A stretch of 64,000 nt of DNA. Source: Laburnicola sp. R22_1 (taxonomy: Eukaryota; Ascomycota; Dothideomycetes; Pleosporales; Didymosphaeriaceae). This document shows positions 32,699 to 42,836 of the stretch, piece by piece. The stretch's first letter is position 1; each line of letters starts with the position of its first letter. The stretch is taken from positions 1,178,001 to 1,242,000 of the forward strand of contig JACONQ010000007.1 in assembly GCA_014281115.1 (NCBI GenBank), in the 5' to 3' direction. A program made the position numbers and the translations under genes. The notes below the pieces were generated by a model. The model ran no database searches. It was not told the origin of the DNA and worked only from the letters and a program-made list of their open reading frames with translations.

Positions 32699-33705
32699 AT
32701 GGATAGCGCAACGCTCGCGCTGTCAGAAGGCCTCGATCCCACAGAGAATAGAACCTATGCAGCTTTATCAAGGTCCAGAAAAATCCCTTATACTACTATA
32801 TGGCACCGCGCTCACGGACGGCCTTCGATGCAGGACAAGGCCAAAAGCCAACAGTACCTCACAGAGTCTGAAGAAGACGCCCTCGTTGAGTATGCCCTGC
32901 GAATGGCTAACAACGGATTTCCTATTCCAGTCAAGTATGTGCGTTCGCTAGCCCATGTTATCGCGTGTCAACGAACCTCCATCTTCCAAGCTCCTGCGGC
33001 AGACGAGACGATCCGTCCTCCTAGCCACAACTGGCCTCAGGCTTTCTGCAAGCGCCATCCCGAACTCAAGGCGAAGAGGGTCAAGGCGCTGGACTGGAAC
33101 CGGCATGATAAGAATATACATGGCAAGGTGCGGCATTGGTTCGACATTATTAGCCTAGAACTAGATAGAGCGGACGTGCTACCGGAGAATGTGTACAACA
33201 TGGACGAGACCGGAGTCATGTTGAGCATGCTCAGTTGAAACTCTGAACTAAGGATACAAGTGTGATAGTATTCTATCTATGAGACCTACAAACTACTTAT
33301 AGTTGTAGGAGCTCCTCTATCTGCCTAGCGCCACTGACTGCCTTCCAGGCAGTCACCTTTGTGGCGCTCCTGCCTATAGGCAGCCTGATCATGGGATTCA
33401 ACTTGCTCGGCTCGCTCAAAGTCCTCGTAGGCAAAGACGACCTGCGCAGGTATCGAGGCGCGGGCGTCAAGCGGACGATGGTGACAGCCATCGAGTGCAT
33501 CTCCGCAGACGGTAGGTCGCTGCATCTACTAATTATATGGCCAGCTGCAACCCATCGTAGCACTTGGACTACGCATCCCACCCCTGGATGGCATTTTGCT
33601 TGCTCGCAGACGGGCTATACAGATTCCAAAATCAGCTTTGACTGGCTTAGGCTGGTGTTCGATCCGCAGACAAGATCGCAGGCCAACGGTAGGCCCCGCA
33701 TACTA
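32699..33705 (+). pseudogene. pogo-type transposase interrupted by a MITE and truncated at its 3' end
   Basis: The frame starts MDSATLALSEGLDPTENRTY with the psq-like HTH (YAALSRSRKIPYTTIWHRAH), the CENP-B-type HTH (EEDALVEYALRMANNGFPIP) and the DDE opening NVYNMDETGVMLSML. It is broken at 33233 by a 171-bp insertion. It then resumes as SLKVLVGKDDLRRYRGAGVK, RTMVTAIECISADGRSLHLL, IIWPA, and FDWLRLVFDPQTRSQANGRP. It ends at 33705, where element C is inserted, and the remaining core (second D, QPLDV) is missing on the far side. There are no RIP-type stops. It is the same family as the relic at 20391-21190. Confidence 0.85.
33228..33408. mobile_element. 171-bp MITE with 5-bp target duplication
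   Basis: The insert is 33233-33403. It is bounded by AGTTGAAACTC (left) and GATTCAACT (right; complement AGTTGAATC) and flanked by TGCTC direct repeats at 33228-33232 and 33404-33408. Removing it rejoins the transposase codons exactly. Its centre is a long hairpin: GCGCCAC..GTGGCGC enclosing TGACTGCC..GGCAGTCA, outside which CTGCCTA..TAGGCAG pairs again. It is too short to code. Confidence 0.85.
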
Positions 33706-35622
33706 AGCCAAGGGTCCTAGTTTCCGACAGCCCCGTGTTTCCGACACCCTGCAAAGCCCCGCCGCCGTCACCACCCTAGTTACGAATGTGTTCACAACTT
33801 TGTCAAATAAATCTCTAAAAACACAAAATAAACTGCATTTAAAGAGCTTTAATCGCTTTCTTCGTCTATACTTAAATCACGGGCAAGATACCATTGTGTT
33901 GGTCGTCGATCCCGTGCCAAACGTCAAACTAATGCCTGCTCCACTTCCTCCTTAAAGCAACTCTCCTCCACCTCCTGCGTTGGGCTTCTCGCCTTGCGAA
34001 CACGTTAGGAGGGCTCCTAATTAGTCTAAGAGAGAACCTCTGCAAGACTCGCGAAGCGATTGTTTGGATTAATTGCGACTTTGCGGCGTTTTAGCGGATT
34101 TGCTTGCTTAATATGCTCGCGCAAGGAAGCAATCTCACAATCCTTTATAGAGACCTCTATTGCGATACAGTCTAGCGCTATAGCAGCAAGCCGAATATAT
34201 CATCGTGTAGCTGAAGAGCTGTTCTTCCTAGAAAATAGCTTCACAATGTCGCCACCGCGTTTTGGCGTCCTAATATCTATAGTAGAAGAGGGGGGTGTTA
34301 ACAGCCGTTAGCGCACTACAACCCACCAAGAACCCAAGGGCTTATCCACGCTCTTAGGATACAGCCCTGTCGCCTTCCACCCAGCTCGTACGCACTGCTC
34401 TCAAAGACCGATTTTACGCGCTTCTGCATAAAATTCAAGAAATCTGGCCTTCCTAACCTTCGTTGCATCTGTCAGAGCTATATGCTCGCCAAGGAACCGC
34501 CAATACGCTGCCTTTAGACTTAAGAAACAACCAAGATCTAAAGGCTAGAGTATATATAAAGTATGGGCAGGCAAAAAGAGCAAGTAAGCATTATTTAGGT
34601 AACATATAGTTATAAATTCGTCCGAGGTATAACTGCCATAACTGTCAACAATAAGCAACCGTGCCTTAGATAGATTGTTAGGCTTAGTCTGGGGCAAGAA
34701 CACCTTCTCTAGCCACTTAACAGCAATTTCGTTGCTTGTCCATCTATTTTGCGAGAAGGTAACATGCCAGCTAGAATATTAAGCCAAAAACTCCCGCTTA
34801 AACCACTGCTCCTAGATACTTTTGGCCTTAAAGATGACAAGGGGGTCTAGAGCAACACTAAGCGCGGAGATACACTCTATTACAGAGGTCTAAGTACAGG
34901 CATTTACTATCTTAACTAGTACAGAGTTTGAATTTTCCTGCGAGGAGCCAATAACAAGCCCATTAATACCCTGGCCTTCCATAATGCCGCCCTCGTCGGC
35001 GTTGTACCTCCGTCGGGGGGGAATCCAGCTCACGGTCCCGTACAGGTCGAACAAGTGCCTAATATTATCTGGAGTAGCTGCATTTATGCGTTCCTAGTTA
35101 GTCCGGCGGCCTAACTTTGTCTTAATAGCTGGGTGGCGCCGCAAAAAGTGATTAGACCACTTCCTCCCTAGGTTCTTGTGGTCACCGTCTTGCTTAAGCA
35201 CGCCAGTTGCGATGGCTCGCACTTGCGCATGCGTTGGCGCGTAACTAAGGGCCTCCTGCTAGAGAATCCAGTGCTCTAGATGCTCTTCTTAAACAGTTAT
35301 AAGCCACTGTTTACTATTATAAGCGTATTAGTGAGGTTAGGCACTATTAAAGCAGCCGCAAAGAGTGTTCCGTAGTATCCTATGCTAAGCAGCAGCAGTG
35401 GCTAAAGCAACCCCAGATTTAAGGTCTGCGAGTGCATTTTAGATATCGCCCTCTATATATCTAGCCATTAGAAGACAGAAAAAATAATATAAAAAGATAA
35501 ATTGAAATTAATAAAGAATTGAATTTTTAAGAACTTATATTCGGTTGTAGTGCATGATAAGGAGGCGCGGTTGTGGGGCTGTCCGAAACACGGGGGTGTC
35601 GGAAACTAGGACCCCTGGCTTA
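33704..35622 (-). mobile_element. pogo-type transposon C, RIP-mutated
   Basis: The element is 33706-35620 (1,915 bp) with TA at 33704-33705 and 35621-35622. Inverted ends begin AGCCA[A/G]GGGTCCTAGTTTC and contain TTTCCGACA..CCCCGTGTTTC. The minus-strand transposase is AT-shifted but readable: NADEGGIMEGQGINGLVIGS, SVIECISALSVALDPLVIFK, ARLLIVDSYGSYTSDEFITI and TLYILQPLDLGCFLSLKAAY, then GWKATGLYPKS. It keeps all three DDE blocks between stops. A third distinct pogo subfamily in this window. Confidence 0.9.
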
Positions 35623-37724
35623 CCGTGTTTCATCACCTGACGATCGGCCCCACCGGACGATCGATTTTCCGCCTCAACAGCCCAACTTCGGCACCTTTTG
35701 CAACGCTCTATACAACGAATATGGCCGAATTAAGTGCTGCTCTTGACTATTTGAGCTCGCTGAGCATCTCTGAGAAGCCTAATTACACCAAAGTCGCTCA
35801 AAAATATGGCTGCGATCGCAATACGTTGTCGCGCCGGCATCGCAGGGTGCAGGGCACGCGCGACGCGCTGGCCGACAGCCAGCGCCTCCTCAACACCCAA
35901 CAGGAAACTGAGCTTCTACAATATATTAATGGCCTTTGCGAACGAGGATTACCCCCTACAAAGGAGATGATACGAAATTTCGCATCAGAAATAGCTGGGA
36001 AGCCTGCTGGCAAAAACTGGGTTGACCGATTTATACGACGCCACAAAGTCGACCTACTTTCCCACTGGACCTCTGGTATAGACGCCTCACGTAAACGCGC
36101 CGACTCTGCCTTCAAGTACGCCCTATATTTCGAGCTCCTACGTAAAAAGATTGAGCAGTATAACGTCGACAAGCGCCACATGTACAATATGGATGAGAAG
36201 GGTTTCCTAATTGGGGTGCTGTCAAAAATGAAGCGTGTCTTCTCCCGACAGCGCTATGAGAGCGGCGGCATTAAACAAATGCTCCAGGACGGCAATCGCG
36301 AGTGGATTACAACGCTAGCATGTATTTGCGCTGATGGAAGCTCTCTTACGCCTTGCTTGATTTATCAAGCGCAGTCAAACAATATACAAGACACCTGGTT
36401 ACAAGATTTTGACGATTCCTTACACAAAGCTTTCTTTGCGGTATCACCAAGTGGATGGACGAACAACGATTTAGGCCTAGCATGGGTCAAACAGGTGTTT
36501 GACAGGGAGACTAAGGCAAAGGCGCGCCGCGATTATCGTCTACTACTCCTTGACGGCCATGGATCGCATGTTACAATGGAGTTTATTGACTACTGCGATC
36601 AAAATAAGATCCTCCTGGCTATCTATCCACCTCATTCAACCCATACGCTCCAGCCGCTCGACGTCGCGCTATTCAAGCCTCTCAGCACTGCCTACTCCGC
36701 TGAACTTACTGAGTACTTAGATAAGTGCCAGGGCCTCTCAAGAGTCACAAAGCGCGACTTCTTCGCTATGTTTGAGAGGGCCTGGCAGTGCTCCTTTCAA
36801 GAAAACACGATCTGCAGCGCCTTTAAGGCCACTGGCGTAGTGCCTTTCAACCCCCAAGTAATCCTTCAGCGCTTTAATAATATAGACCTAGAGCGGCCAT
36901 CCTCAAGCGACAGCAGCTCTTCTGTACTTAGCGCTTCAGATTGGCGTAAAATTGAGAGACTCTTGCGCCAGGTTGTCTCTGATACTTACGCTGAGGGGTC
37001 CCGGCAGCTCTCCCGCACTATGCACTCAATTTCAGTGCGCAACACCCTCCTGAACCATGAAAATACGCGTTTACGAGAAGCGCTAGCCCAGAAGAAGCGC
37101 CCTACGCAAGGAAAGCCTCTACTGCTTGAACCACCTGCAGATTACGCTGGCGGCGCAATATTTTGGTCCCCCGCAAAGGTCAAGGAAGCTCGCCAACGCC
37201 AGGCACAAAAAGATCAGGAGGCAAAGGCTAAGGAGCAAGAGAAGGAGCAGAGGAAGGCTATCCAGGAGGAGCAGAGGCGTACAAAGGCTATACAAGAGGA
37301 GGAGCGCGCCCAGGGCCCTGGCGTCAACCCAGGCGCTTCGGGCACCAAAAGCAAGGCCCCCAAAGGCATCCAAGAAGCTCCTCTCCCACTCCAAAACACC
37401 TCCAAGGTGACGCGCAAGGGCAAGGAGAAGGTTATTACGCCTCCTTTAATTGATGAGGAGGATGTAGAGTACAACTTTTCATCTGTTGTAGATGTGGCGC
37501 CTACGCCAGCGCGTACACGCCGGGGTCGCTCTTTACGGCTCCCTGAGCGTTATCGCACCTAATAAAGTATCGCGATCGTCTCCTATGCCTCTCAAAAGCT
37601 CTCCACCAAAAAATCTGGCCTGTATACAATTTGTATTGCGTTGTACAGCTTCAAAAGTTGTACGCACGGACCCTGCCAAATCGATCGTCAGGTGGGGCCG
37701 ATCGTCGGGTGATGAAACACGGTA
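35621..37724 (+). mobile_element. pogo-type transposon D, intact
   Basis: The element is 35623-37722 (2,100 bp), flanked by TA at 35621-35622 (shared with element C) and 37723-37724. Inverted ends start CCGTGTTTCATCACC[T/C]GACG and are about 48 bp with a few differences. It contains a complete transposase gene without stops. Base composition is normal, with no RIP signature, implying recent arrival. Confidence 0.95.
35721..37562 (+). CDS. pogo-type DDE transposase, intact
   Basis: Cut-and-paste transposase of the pogo/Fot1 group, 613 aa from MAELSAALDYLSSL (an in-frame ATG at 35625 gives 645 aa but lies in the inverted repeat). N-terminal psq-type HTH: YTKVAQKYGCDRNTLSRRHR. CENP-B-type HTH: ETELLQYINGLCERGLPPTK. 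DDE domain: YNMDEKGFLIGVLSKMKRVF (first D), LLLLDGHGSHVTMEFIDYCD (second D) and THTLQPLDVALFKPLSTAYS (third D), all three catalytic Asp present. WSP near 37168 is followed by a long charged coiled coil (KEARQRQAQKDQEAKAKEQE) and a basic tail ending RRGRSLRLPERYRT. It may still be able to mobilise itself and the mutated relatives A and B if their ends are recognised. Confidence 0.93.
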   Translation: MAELSAALDYLSSLSISEKPNYTKVAQKYGCDRNTLSRRHRRVQGTRDALADSQRLLNTQQETELLQYINGLCERGLPPTKEMIRNFASEIAGKPAGKNWVDRFIRRHKVDLLSHWTSGIDASRKRADSAFKYALYFELLRKKIEQYNVDKRHMYNMDEKGFLIGVLSKMKRVFSRQRYESGGIKQMLQDGNREWITTLACICADGSSLTPCLIYQAQSNNIQDTWLQDFDDSLHKAFFAVSPSGWTNNDLGLAWVKQVFDRETKAKARRDYRLLLLDGHGSHVTMEFIDYCDQNKILLAIYPPHSTHTLQPLDVALFKPLSTAYSAELTEYLDKCQGLSRVTKRDFFAMFERAWQCSFQENTICSAFKATGVVPFNPQVILQRFNNIDLERPSSSDSSSSVLSASDWRKIERLLRQVVSDTYAEGSRQLSRTMHSISVRNTLLNHENTRLREALAQKKRPTQGKPLLLEPPADYAGGAIFWSPAKVKEARQRQAQKDQEAKAKEQEKEQRKAIQEEQRRTKAIQEEERAQGPGVNPGASGTKSKAPKGIQEAPLPLQNTSKVTRKGKEKVITPPLIDEEDVEYNFSSVVDVAPTPARTRRGRSLRLPERYRT

Positions 37725-38295
37725 TGTGATACCAGGGACCCATACCGCGGCCGGCGGGACGACCAACTTCAACTTCGGCTGCCCGCCGACACAGCGTAGG
37801 TGCGCTATCGTCACTAGGGTCTCTCCACTAACACCAGCAAGTAGATCAGCCCGCCCGACCGCGCGAGCCCTTCTCGACGGTCCCGTTTGCGCCGGACCCC
37901 GACTTCGTCGACCGGCCCGAGATCGTCGCGTGGGTGCGCGACAAATGCGCGGGACCAGGCGCGCGGGCAGCGCTGGTAGGTCTTGGCGGGGTAGGGTACG
38001 TTAACGTCGATATAGTTACTACCTTTTAGATACTGTAGTATTAATAGTTACAGCAAATCGCAGCTTGCCATACAGTACGTTCACAGTATCCGTGATGCGA
38101 GTCCACAGACATTTGTCTTCTGGGTTCACGCCAGCACCCGCGCTCGGTTCGAGGAAGCGTACAGAGACATCGCAGACCGGCTGCAGCTACCGGGGAGGAG
38201 CGACCCGAAGGCGGACGTGCTACGGCTGGTCAGCGACTGGCTGCGGCACGAGACAAATGGACGGTGGGTGATGGTGTTAGACAATATCGACGAGG
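37725..38295 (+). pseudogene. NLR (NB-ARC ATPase) gene fragment
   Basis: Fragment of a fungal NLR-type receptor (STAND ATPase). Reading with two introns restores a typical NB-ARC start. Exon to 37795 ends NFNFGCPPTQ; the intron 37796-37845 has CTAACACCAGCAAGTAG. The next exon has FSTVPFAPDPDFVDRPEIVA and ALVGLGGVG. An intron splitting the P-loop (from 38000, acceptor TTACAG) follows. The next exon gives GKSQLAIQYVHSIRDASPQT, FVFWVHASTRARFEEAYRDI, DPKADVLRLVSDWLRHETNG and the Walker B strand RWVMVLDNIDE. The sequence is GC-rich, with no RIP-type changes. The left side is cut by element D; the right side is fused near 38292 to the tail of another transposase. Neither the effector domain nor the repeat domain is in the window. 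Confidence 0.85.
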
Positions 38296-40124
38296 ATTGG
38301 GTTGGTCGCAGACATGCCTGCTGCGTCAACCTCAAGTAACCTCTCGATGAGATCTTGCTTCCTAAGCTGGCTTGTCCCTCGTAGGCTCCTCTGCCTGCAG
38401 AGTTGCCTCAAAGCCGGAATAGTTTCTAACTGATATAGGTGCTTTTGACGAGCTAAAATTTCGCCCTCATTCTCAGGTAAGCTCCAGCTAAAGCTATCGT
38501 CAGACTCCTCTAATTTTATGTTTGCAGTAGTCTCATTAACCTCACCCTCATCCTCCTTCTCCCACCCAGTAAAGTCAACCTTGCCTTCAAAATCCTTAAT
38601 AGAGATCAGATGGTCCTCAGAACCAGTAGGACTTACTGCGATGCCTGTATGGACAAAGGATTGCACGACTAACTGCCGTTTGTTGTCACAAAGGTCATCC
38701 CAGGCCTCACCAACTGCTCTAGTTACTGCTATTCGTCTAGCAGAGACTGCAGCTCGGTCGCTCAAATCACCAGCTACCTCAGCCTCTAGGATGTGCTCAA
38801 GGTGAGACCTCAACAATGCTTTGAAAGCCTTATTGATAGCAACATCTAGTGGTTGAAGCAGTCCTGTACATCCTGGAGGGATAACTGCCAGCGTAACTCG
38901 ATTTTTCCGGAGTAGCTGCTTTACTTGCTCAGTTTTGTGGAAACTCGCAGAGTCCATCACTAGTAAGCTCTCCTCACCACTAAGCTGCTCTAATAGCTCT
39001 TGCTCTATCCATTTAACTAATAGTTCCTCATTGTTGTAAGCTGACGCTGATAGCTCTACACTGACACGAGGGTCCCAAAGTCGCTTCTCTTGCCGCCGAA
39101 TCTTGCCATCTGGCGCACCGTGAAAGATCAGCTTTGCTTCAATCGAGGTACTCCATCAGCAAAGATGTATAAGATTAGAGTTGCCTGACGCTTAGACCAG
39201 CTACTATTGCGTACAGTACCATTTATAGTACGCTCGCCTTTAAGGTGGTAGGTATAGCCGTCAAAGAACTCAAATGGTATAGGTACTTCATCCATATTAA
39301 CAATTGAGGACAGCTTGAAGCGCCAAAACGTATAGTAACCAGTCTGAACGATCGAATTACGACGTATAAACCTCAGAAATCGATTCACATACTCGAGATA
39401 GTAGGCTGGTAGTTGCTGAGCAGCGTGGGTGAGGCGTCTCCACGTAATATCCCATCGACGGCAGAAGCCTTGAAACCAGCCATTTGAAAACTTGAAGCTG
39501 TACTGCTCATAGGCGTAAGTATTTATATATAGCTTACTAGTAAATACTTACTTCACCAGGCAAGTCAGGGTCAACGCCGACAAGCGTCCAGTACAGCAGC
39601 TTCGCCCTCCGTTGAAGCCAGAACCGAGATACCTTCCGTCCTATCTGCCTCCACTCAATAAACTGTCCAAACAAAGCAAGCTCAAGCAAAGGTAGCTTTT
39701 CACCTTTCACGCTAGATGCATCGCGTCGTCCACTACGACTGAGCGCCATAATCTTAACCCGGTCATACCATATGTTTTTGATAGTCCTCTCGGGCACTTT
39801 GAAGTGCTCTGAGGCCTCCTTAGCTGTAGGAGGCCTATAAAAACCATCCCAAGAGAGGCCTTGGAGGCAACGCTGCTTCTGTTTAAGGCCAAGGCGTACG
39901 TCAGGCTCCTCAATCCGGTAGTGAAGGAAGTAGTTGATAATCTCAAGCTTCCTCCTCTTAGAACGCACATTGTTATCTGATTTTCGAGCAGGAGGTTTTT
40001 TGTATGAGGCCCCCTTACTAATTAGATCCTTCATTGTTGTTTTCTTGCGTCCTGATTTCACTTTGGTGGAACGGAGAGCGTTAAGGTCACTAGAGCTTAC
40101 AGGCTGGAGTGGAAATCGAGCCAT
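38277..40124 (-). pseudogene. pogo/Tigger-like transposase with SAP-like C-terminal segment, one frameshift
   Basis: Start MARFPLQPVSSSDLNALRST at 40124. Exon 1 ends at 39552 (DLPGE). The intron is 39551-39506 (GTAAGT..ATGAG). Exon 2 begins QYSFKFSNGWFQGFCRRWDI. An HTH lies in PPTAKEASEHFKVPERTIKN. The core: SSIVNMDEVPIPFEF (first D), FADGVPRLK, then a one-base loss near 39135 shifts the frame. It resumes KLIFHGAPDGKIRRQEKRLW, SLLVMDSASFHKTEQVKQLL (second D) and VIPPGCTGLLQPLDVAINKA (third D). The C-terminus has a SAP-like helix pair, IPALRQLCRQRSLRGTSQLR followed by KQDLIERL. The last codons and the stop at 38277 lie on the opposite strand of the NLR fragment, so the natural end is lost. No inverted repeats were found. 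Confidence 0.85.
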
Positions 40125-40828
40125 GTTGGCGAGCAGCCAGACGAGGCGAGCAGCCAGCTGAATTGGTCCGTGAGGGGACGGGCTGAAGACCAACCTTTGA
40201 ACCGTTTTAGTGCTAAGCGCTAACAAAATTTTCCAGGGATGTCACATCTGCGTCACAGCAATAAAGGGCTGCTATTTGACCGCTTACCAAGGCTCCACCG
40301 GTTGCCCGAGAACCCCTGCCTAGCGGTCGGCCACCTTGGCAAGTTTATACGGTAGTTGTCTTGTGACACACTACCCAGAAACGGAGTGGTGCGTAGTGCG
40401 GGAGAGTGGGCGGCTTCCGTTGTGCAGCGACGTAAAGCATTGCGGTTGCAGCAGCATGTTGGCGGGGCCGTATCTGGTGTTATCCACCGCAGCGGCTAAG
40501 GAGTTGGTGTTTTGTACAGCGTTTGTTAGCGTTCTAGAGGAGGCATCTTTTACTGTCCTCCTGGACACGTTTCGTGTGAAACTTGCGGGGCTTGATGACC
40601 AAGGTTGGTTCAACTCGCATTGTTGGCGATCATTTTTGCTGGCCGGTGAATGCACGCAACACTTTTATTGTACGGAGTGTATGTTGCCCCGTGCGCCCTT
40701 TGTGCGAATGGACTCTATGGCAGGGAGTGCTGTGGAAGGGTTTTCTGTGCCTGTGGTGACAGATGTCCGCTAGCCTCCTCAGGCCCGCCATTTAAACGAG
40801 AATATTTTAGTGGGGTGTAAGAAGGAAG
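40125..40828. other. Non-coding or unassigned stretch between pogo elements
   Basis: About 700 bp. A 145-codon plus-strand frame (40336-40773) has no recognisable domain, and its Cys/Trp content looks incidental. I do not support it as a gene. It may be the 5' flank of the transposase to the left or the site into which element E inserted. Confidence 0.3.
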
Positions 40829-42723
40829 TACTCGCCCCACACGCCAACCGGAGGTTGGCCCTGCGCAGCCCAACGAAACTTCGCAGCCCAACGCAACTTT
40901 TGGTGTAGGAGGCAACTAGGACAGGCTTTCAACGCCGCAAACTTTAGCTATATGGTGATATATACATGGAACTTGGTGTAGCAAGTACTTGAGGAGCTAC
41001 ACTCATTTCTCGGAAGGATGGTAGGCTTTGGGCATGGTGTTGCGCGACCTGAGAGTGCCTTGTTTTGTACTCCTTAGCCGCCTTCTTTGCGCACTTCTGC
41101 GCCTCCTGCTCTACACGTTGATCGATAGCTTGTCGCGCTTCCTTGACTGTTACTATGCCGCCTTTTTGTACCTGTTTCATGCCTCCTGATTGCCTTTTAC
41201 GGCGTTGTTGAGCTGCTGCAGTCACCATCGCGAGGTCGCGTTCCGCGAGGGTAAGGCTGTCAACTAACAATTACGAACTTTCTAAGAACTTCTGTAGTCG
41301 TGGCAGCGTTAACTTGTGCCTCTCAAGCGCTAGAGAGAGCTTTTTATGCTGTCTTCGATATAAAGTAGGCGTGTTAGCTATTAGGGATGAGTTGGCCTCA
41401 TCCCACGAAGGCGGTGTGGGTGTCCGCGGAGGTGCTGGCAGCTTGATATATGCACGCTCTGGATCCCATGGGAAAATGCCAGCTTTCTCCCAAGCACTAA
41501 GTATAATGTTGCGCTTAAAGGCCTCTATCCTTATGCGATGGATTGCGTCGAGAAATTCAACCTTGTTAAAGTCTATACAGCCTGTTCTGGTGGCCATTTT
41601 AACCTCTTTCTTGTGATAGTGTTTCAAGGGCTGAAAACACACTACATCTAGTGGCTGTAGGTGGTGTGATGTATGCGGTGGTAGTGAGAATGGGATGATG
41701 TTGTGCTCATCGCAATACTCTATGAATTCGACTGTGAGGTGGCTGCCAAATCCATCGAATATGAGCAATCTGTATGCGCCTTTCTGCCGCGCGCATGTCT
41801 GCTTTTCGAAGAACTTTAGCCACTTAATTAATATGGTATCGTTTGCGTAGCCAGAAAGCGAAGTTGCTATCATGTAGGTGTCGGGGATTGACGTATGAGT
41901 GTACCGTTTCTGCATGTGCGACGTGCCTTGTACTACCAGCATAGGTTTAAGCACGTAGCCATCGCCAGAGATAGTTTCAATCGCCGTGGTATAATCGCGC
42001 GAGGTCTCTGAGGGCGATATCTGTGGCTTCTCTAGCTGCATAGTAATAATATACTGATTGCCGCCAACGCCAATGCGAAATCCTGCCTCGTCCATATTGT
42101 ATGTGTCGCATGCGAGGATGCCGTGTTCTAGCATTATAGCCTTAAGCGTTGTAAAGTGCTCCCTGTAGGTTTCAAACGTAGCTGCTGCGGTACGATTAAG
42201 TTCCTGCGACTTCTGTTTAACCCGGCGGCACTCAGGATTGCGCTGTAACCAACGCGACGTCCAATCCTTGCTGAGTAGGGGCGCGCTTTTGTTCGGATGC
42301 GAGCGATCAAGGATATATTGAGCTGCGGATTTTAACTGCGGCACGAGGCAGGGCATGCCAGTATTGTCGCAGCGTGTTATATAAAGCTTCAGAGCTTCGT
42401 CTTGCCTCTCTGTAAGTCGATAGTTGGGTGCAGAGCAATCGTGGCGGCTCATTCTGCCTTTGAAGCGCGCGCGGAGTCTCGTTACAGGCACACAGTAGTC
42501 GCGCGCCGCAGCAGCAATATTGAACTTCTCAACACCAGAGAAATCGTGGAGACAAGCGGCGATCCTCTCTTCAGTTTCTGTCGAAGATCCGTACGTTTTA
42601 GGCATTATGGTGATTGAGAAAGTAACGTTATAGTAACAATTGCGATAAAAAGTTGTGTTGGGCTGCGAAGTTTCGTTGGGCTGCGTAGTGCTAAGGCCTT
42701 GGCCTTAGCGCGTTGGGCGAGTA
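40829..42723 (-). mobile_element. pogo-type transposon E, nearly intact
   Basis: The element is 40831-42721 (1,891 bp), TA at 40829-40830 and 42722-42723. The ends start CTCGCCC[C/A]AC[A/G]CGC. An inner block GCAGCCCAACGAAACTTCGC follows and is repeated as GCAGCCCAAC, giving roughly 80-90 bp of imperfect inverted repeat. Between outer and inner blocks the two ends carry different small palindromes (CCAACCGGAGGTTGG left, CTAAGGCC..GGCCTTAG right). The transposase gene is on the minus strand with one stop. Confidence 0.9.
40944..42605 (-). pseudogene. pogo-type transposase with a single TAA
   Basis: Frame from MPKTYGSSTETEERIAACLH (42605). HTH region: KFNIAAAARDYCVPVTRLRA. CENP-B-type HTH: ERQDEALKLYITRCDNTGMP. 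DDE core: YNMDEAGFRIGVGGNQYIIT (first D), LLIFDGFGSHLTVEFIEYCD (second D) and TSHHLQPLDVVCFQPLKHYH (third D). After 444 codons a TAA at 41273-41271 interrupts ESS[Q]LLVDSLTLAERDL; the same frame then runs 109 codons through a basic coiled coil to 40944. CAA>TAA is a RIP-type change. The whole catalytic domain lies before the stop, so a truncated protein may retain some activity. Confidence 0.9.
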
Positions 42724-42836
42724 TGGCCGAAGAACCAGCCAATCACTCCATGCCCACCAAGCCCAGCCTTTGATCATATGCATGAGGCCCCAGCCAACTC
42801 TACAGCGACTAGCTTTCGCAGATTTTACAAAACTCA

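Noticed and set aside
33720..35606. Shorter limits for element C based on an inner TA
   Set aside because: The inverted repeat continues outward (AGCCA[A/G]GGGTCC) to the next TA on both sides, so the ends are 33706 and 35620.
37492..38004. 170-codon plus-strand frame after the intact transposase
   Set aside because: It crosses from transposon into the NLR fragment in the wrong frame; the spliced NB-ARC reading is far better.
40336..40773. 145-codon plus-strand frame between pogo elements
   Set aside because: No domain, signal or splice support; composition looks incidental and an opposing frame is equally open.
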